A stretch of 59,503 nt of DNA, taken from positions 1-59,503 of the IMG/VR virus record IMGVR_UViG_3300025430_000001, one strand, 5' to 3'. The DNA comes from a virus. Position 1 is the first letter of the stretch, and each line of letters begins with the position of its first letter. Shown in pieces: positions 56,563-59,503 of this stretch. The notes below the pieces were generated by a model. The model was not told where the DNA came from, ran no database searches, and saw nothing but the letters and a program-made list of their open reading frames with translations. The translations under genes and the position numbers were made by a program.

Positions 56563-58858
56563 TTTGCTTGCCCTGTGTAATTGATGGGATCACGTTGCCC
56601 AGTAGCTGGTGGACGGCGGGGTCGCTCTCGGGATGCACAGCGATATTCTGCGCCAGATCGATCATCTGGATGCGTTCTTTTGCCAGCATGTCTTCCTGCT
56701 TCAGCGCTGCAGTAATCTTGTCGTTCTGTGCCTTCTGGGCCAGCTCGGCAGCCTTGATCTTGACTTCCGCCATCTTAGCATCGGCCAACTTTTCCTTGAT
56801 GATCAGGTCGATGCCATCGACTTGTTTTTCGTGGTCAGACGGAGCCACAACGCCACCCTGCGTGAACGTCTTATGCGCCTCAAGGCCTGCCTTGTTGTTG
56901 TCCATGTGAAGCTGAGCGCCGTCAAGGGCAACTTTGCCCTTTGCAAGCATGAGGCGCGTATCAGCATCCTGCTTCTTGATTTGGATCTCAGCCATCTTGG
57001 CCTGCGCCTCTGGATTGCTTTGCTGGCCCATAGCCTCTGGGGGCACCATGAACTGCTCTGGATTAGACCAGCCGATGGCCTGCAGAGCCATGCGGTCTAC
57101 AGCAATCGGGTCGTATAGAGCCGGATTGGCACCCTGCAACTGCTTCAGGGCCATAACTTTCATCAGACGCTGGGTCTGGCTGGCCGTGTTGGGGTCGGCC
57201 TGCGGTACGAGGTCCACCTGATTGATGGCGCGGAGGAAAGTTTCCTCGTCCCACTGACGGGCCGGGCGCTTGTTTTGCTGCCAAAACGAATCAGGGTTCT
57301 CGCGGAAGCAGCGGACCAGCAGCTCGAACTCTTCCGACTGCGCGGTATGCATGCGCTTGTGAACGGCGTTCAAAACCTTGGTTGCCTGATCGATCAGCGC
57401 AATCGTGGTGCCCACCGGCGCATCTTGCTTGCCCTCGCCGACAGCCTGCTCGGCGGTGCCGCCGACACGCATACCAGTCTGGTTGATATTCTCGACGAGC
57501 GACATCAGGCCGGGGCCGACATCCTTGTAGGGAAGCGGCATAACGGCGTCCGAGATCGGAGCGCCGCCGGTCTTGATCAGGGCACCACCGCCGGGAGGGA
57601 TGCGGAAGATGTTGGTATTCTGCCGCGCACCTGCATCGGAATACAGGAAGCCGGGGAAGTTGGCGTACATGCCAGCATCGAGCATTTCGCGCCATGCTGC
57701 GGTCAAAGCATTGGTCGTGTTGCCTAGGATGTGCAGGAGACCCAGATCATAAAACCCCAGCCCCGGTATGAAGGTATACTTAACAAACGTCTGCCGAGGC
57801 TCCGGCAAATCCTTCGTATCTTCATCATAATTCCTGACAATGCTTAAAATTTCACGCGACGAGACGTCAATGGTCACGCGGTAAGGTATCTCCAGACCGG
57901 TTTGCTTGCCGTTGCGGCGATGCTCAAAGGCTGCGATTTCCAATTCGCAATAGCACTCGTAGATTTCGCGGTCACGATCCTCGGGATCGTTCTCGTTCTC
58001 GCTGATGCCCTGCTGCGCCTTCTTCTCGCGCTGCGCCGCGTCGAGCTTGGCCTGCTTTGCGTTCGACAGTTCCACATCGCTATAAACGCCAAGGATTTGC
58101 ATCCGCTTGACGGTCGATGGCTTCATGTAGATGCGGTGGGTTACGCGTGTCGAGTTGTAGAGGTCGGTGGCGCTGTTGTTGACGATGAGGTCGTCGGCGT
58201 CGATGCTTTCGCTAACTGGACGGTTGCGAAGGGGACAGAAATATACCTTCTTGAACGCCGTCCCGCCAAAGCCCAACATGAGGAGCATTCGGTCGGTATC
58301 AGGGTAATACTCTCGGGCAGTGGCCGTGAGGTAATGGTTGAGGTCGTTCTCAAGGTCATTGGCCAACTCGTCGGAAGAATCGTTCGCGTTGTTGTTGTCC
58401 TCACGGATTTTTACGGGGCCATCCGTAGGCAATAGCTCCGACCGGGCATTGGCTTGAAAGCGTAGCACCGCCTCGAGCAGGAGCGGGTGCCGAACGCGGG
58501 ACATACCCTCAACGGGCGCTCCGTCAGCGGCTCCGGCGAGGCCCGGAATTTCAACCTTAAGGCCCAGAAGCTTAATGCCCTGAGCGCGGTCCTCGATCCA
58601 TTCTTGACGCGACTTAAGATCACCCTCGATACCCTTCATCAGTTCTTCGGCGATGCGGGTCAGCTCGTCCTTCGAGATATCCTCGACGATGTTATCGAAC
58701 CAGCCTTCTCGCGTTGGCTTCTCAGCCTTCTCTAGCGGCGACCCGTCCATCGTAAACTCAATCGATCCGTCGGGAAGCTGGATGGACATGATGTTGCCAT
58801 GCTCGTCCATCTCCGTGGTCGGCGCGTCTTCCTGAATTTCAATCTCAAAGTCTTCCAT
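56555..58858 (-). CDS. Portal protein (767 aa)
   Basis: Dodecameric DNA channel of the capsid. Typical podovirus portal features: RHPLLLEAVLRFQANARSEL near residue 125, DADDLIVNNSATDLYNSTRV near 225, PGLGFYDLGLLHILGNTTNA near 370, and DAPVGTTIALIDQATKVLNA near 480. The C-terminal 180 residues are a long coiled coil (barrel-like). Position directly after terL supports the call. Confidence 0.9.
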   Translation of the reverse strand: MEDFEIEIQEDAPTTEMDEHGNIMSIQLPDGSIEFTMDGSPLEKAEKPTREGWFDNIVEDISKDELTRIAEELMKGIEGDLKSRQEWIEDRAQGIKLLGLKVEIPGLAGAADGAPVEGMSRVRHPLLLEAVLRFQANARSELLPTDGPVKIREDNNNANDSSDELANDLENDLNHYLTATAREYYPDTDRMLLMLGFGGTAFKKVYFCPLRNRPVSESIDADDLIVNNSATDLYNSTRVTHRIYMKPSTVKRMQILGVYSDVELSNAKQAKLDAAQREKKAQQGISENENDPEDRDREIYECYCELEIAAFEHRRNGKQTGLEIPYRVTIDVSSREILSIVRNYDEDTKDLPEPRQTFVKYTFIPGLGFYDLGLLHILGNTTNALTAAWREMLDAGMYANFPGFLYSDAGARQNTNIFRIPPGGGALIKTGGAPISDAVMPLPYKDVGPGLMSLVENINQTGMRVGGTAEQAVGEGKQDAPVGTTIALIDQATKVLNAVHKRMHTAQSEEFELLVRCFRENPDSFWQQNKRPARQWDEETFLRAINQVDLVPQADPNTASQTQRLMKVMALKQLQGANPALYDPIAVDRMALQAIGWSNPEQFMVPPEAMGQQSNPEAQAKMAEIQIKKQDADTRLMLAKGKVALDGAQLHMDNNKAGLEAHKTFTQGGVVAPSDHEKQVDGIDLIIKEKLADAKMAEVKIKAAELAQKAQNDKITAALKQEDMLAKERIQMIDLAQNIAVHPESDPAVHQLLGNVIPSITQGKQNG

Positions 58859-58865
58859 GTTCGTC

Positions 58866-59117
58866 CTATGCCGCGATGGCTACTGGAGTGCCGCCTTCGG
58901 GGGCGGTGGGCAGGTTTGATGGTGGAATGACGGCAGGATGGCAGCCCATCAGCTTATACATTTCCATGTATGAGGAGGCTGTGTCCGCGCTGTTGAACTT
59001 CTCGGCGTCAATAGTTTGACAGGTCCACCGGTGAGACTTCATGCCTTCGCCCTTGATCTCGCGGTTTCTGGCAATCCAGACATCCTTTTGCACCTTCAGC
59101 CCGTAACAAACGTCCAT
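58866..59117 (-). CDS. Small protein between terL and portal (83 aa)
   Basis: MDVCYGLKVQKDVWIARNRE... then YMEMYKLMGCHPAVIPPSNL and a Pro/Gly-rich end. No family recognised. ATG 59117 lies just after the terL stop; the longer frame upstream lies inside terL. Position suggests a packaging or portal accessory role. Confidence 0.65.
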   Translation of the reverse strand: MDVCYGLKVQKDVWIARNREIKGEGMKSHRWTCQTIDAEKFNSADTASSYMEMYKLMGCHPAVIPPSNLPTAPEGGTPVAIAA

Positions 59118-59118
59118 G

Positions 59119-59503
59119 TCACACCCCGTAAAGCGGTTCCGGTGGACGACCGTCGTGCTGACGGGCATCATCGTATGCCTGTACCACCTCGTCTGTCCTG
59201 AGGATGAACCCAGAACGGCGCAAGTAGCGCATAGCCATCGAAACTGTATCTACTAAATCGTCGTGCTTGGCTTTCGGGAAGCGCATGCACTGGCTGATCA
59301 CCTCATCCGCCCATGCCTTGTCGGGGCAGTAGACCAACCCTTCCTCGAACAGATGCTGCACCGAATAGAGACGGGCCATCTTGTCGATAGAGCCGGGGTC
59401 TTCGAGCTGGACGCCGAAATCCCTCCCTGCATACATCCTTCTTAGCTCTCTGGCAACTGGCATACCCACAGACTTGTTTTCGATGAGAAGCTTGGACACC
59501 TTC
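59119..59503 (-). CDS. terL: Terminase large subunit, C-terminal part
   Basis: Completes the gene that begins at 1371. It carries the rest of the RNase H-like nuclease: an acidic residue in LLIENKSVG and the closing aspartates in KHDDLVDTVSMAMRYL, the usual last motif of terminase nucleases. Bases 59377-59503 duplicate 1-127, so only 59376-59119 adds new sequence (85 residues plus stop). The next gene starts 2 nt after the stop. Confidence 0.95.
   Translation of the reverse strand, partial: KVSKLLIENKSVGMPVARELRRMYAGRDFGVQLEDPGSIDKMARLYSVQHLFEEGLVYCPDKAWADEVISQCMRFPKAKHDDLVDTVSMAMRYLRRSGFILRTDEVVQAYDDARQHDGRPPEPLYGV
59377..59503. repeat. 127-bp direct repeat at contig ends, copy 2
   Basis: Exact second copy of bases 1-127. 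It lies inside the terminase gene, so it cannot be an intergenic packaging end. Removing it gives a 59,376-bp circular map. Confidence 0.95.

Overview
The window is a complete tailed-phage genome, almost certainly assembled from a metagenome. Bases 1-127 are repeated exactly at 59377-59503 and the large terminase gene reads straight through the join, so the real molecule is a circular map of 59,376 bp. The 127-base overlap equals a common assembler k-mer, so it is best read as an assembly overlap and not as a physical terminal repeat. The virion genes (P22/SU10-like adaptor and nozzle proteins, large ejection proteins, no tape measure, tail tube or sheath) point to a short-tailed podovirus. 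Several proteins (the 'MDIVERLR' small proteins, the ejection-protein C-terminus, GGR-rich virion proteins) resemble proteins I associate with phages and prophages of Alphaproteobacteria; that host guess is an inference. No integrase or partition gene is visible.

Layout. (1) 12980-23088, rightward: early replication and recombination genes: Sak4-like ATPase, SSB-like DUF669 protein, YqaJ/lambda-type exonuclease, two methyltransferase-like genes (the second cut by an amber codon), an SF2 helicase, a VRR-NUC nuclease and many small genes. The block ends at a bidirectional terminator (23089-23123). (2) 12892-5978, leftward: an HTH regulator, a primase/polymerase-helicase fusion, then about 18 very small genes joined by ATGA/TGATG overlaps, including an expanded family of 'MDIVERLR...EIERLR' coiled-coil proteins; a terminator lies at 5941-5972. 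(3) 5847-5133, leftward: three small genes with their own promoter. (4) 3518-4766, rightward island: a 59-aa gene with its own terminator, an AT-rich non-coding stretch that is a candidate origin, an acidic protein, tRNA-Pro, tRNA-Tyr and a degenerate tRNA. (5) 3400-1 and on through 59503-23121, leftward: packaging (TerS to TerL), portal, a 1335-aa multidomain protein, GGR-repeat protein, GroES-like protein, scaffold, coat, adaptors, tail fibres, lysis genes and ejection proteins.

The genes fit a lytic programme. Divergent early control sits at 12893-12979, where an inverted repeat lies beside the single HTH gene. Replication would rest on the phage primase-helicase and recombination proteins plus the host DNA polymerase, since no polymerase or ligase gene is present. 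Late genes are expressed from a strong promoter ahead of terS (3422-3450) and from internal promoters or terminators at the module borders (48.7 kb, 45.45 kb). Lysis uses a 3-TM holin and a GH108 endolysin; two ejection-type proteins, one with a lysozyme-like domain, would open the envelope during DNA entry.

The most unusual points are: a short GG[R/K] motif scattered through at least five virion or late proteins; a portal-adjacent 1335-aa protein joining a ParB-like domain to a region resembling HhH/DUF7178 phage proteins; a peptidase-S74-like module in the middle of an ejection protein; the expanded coupled array of small coiled-coil genes; and a Trp-to-amber change inside a methyltransferase-like gene.
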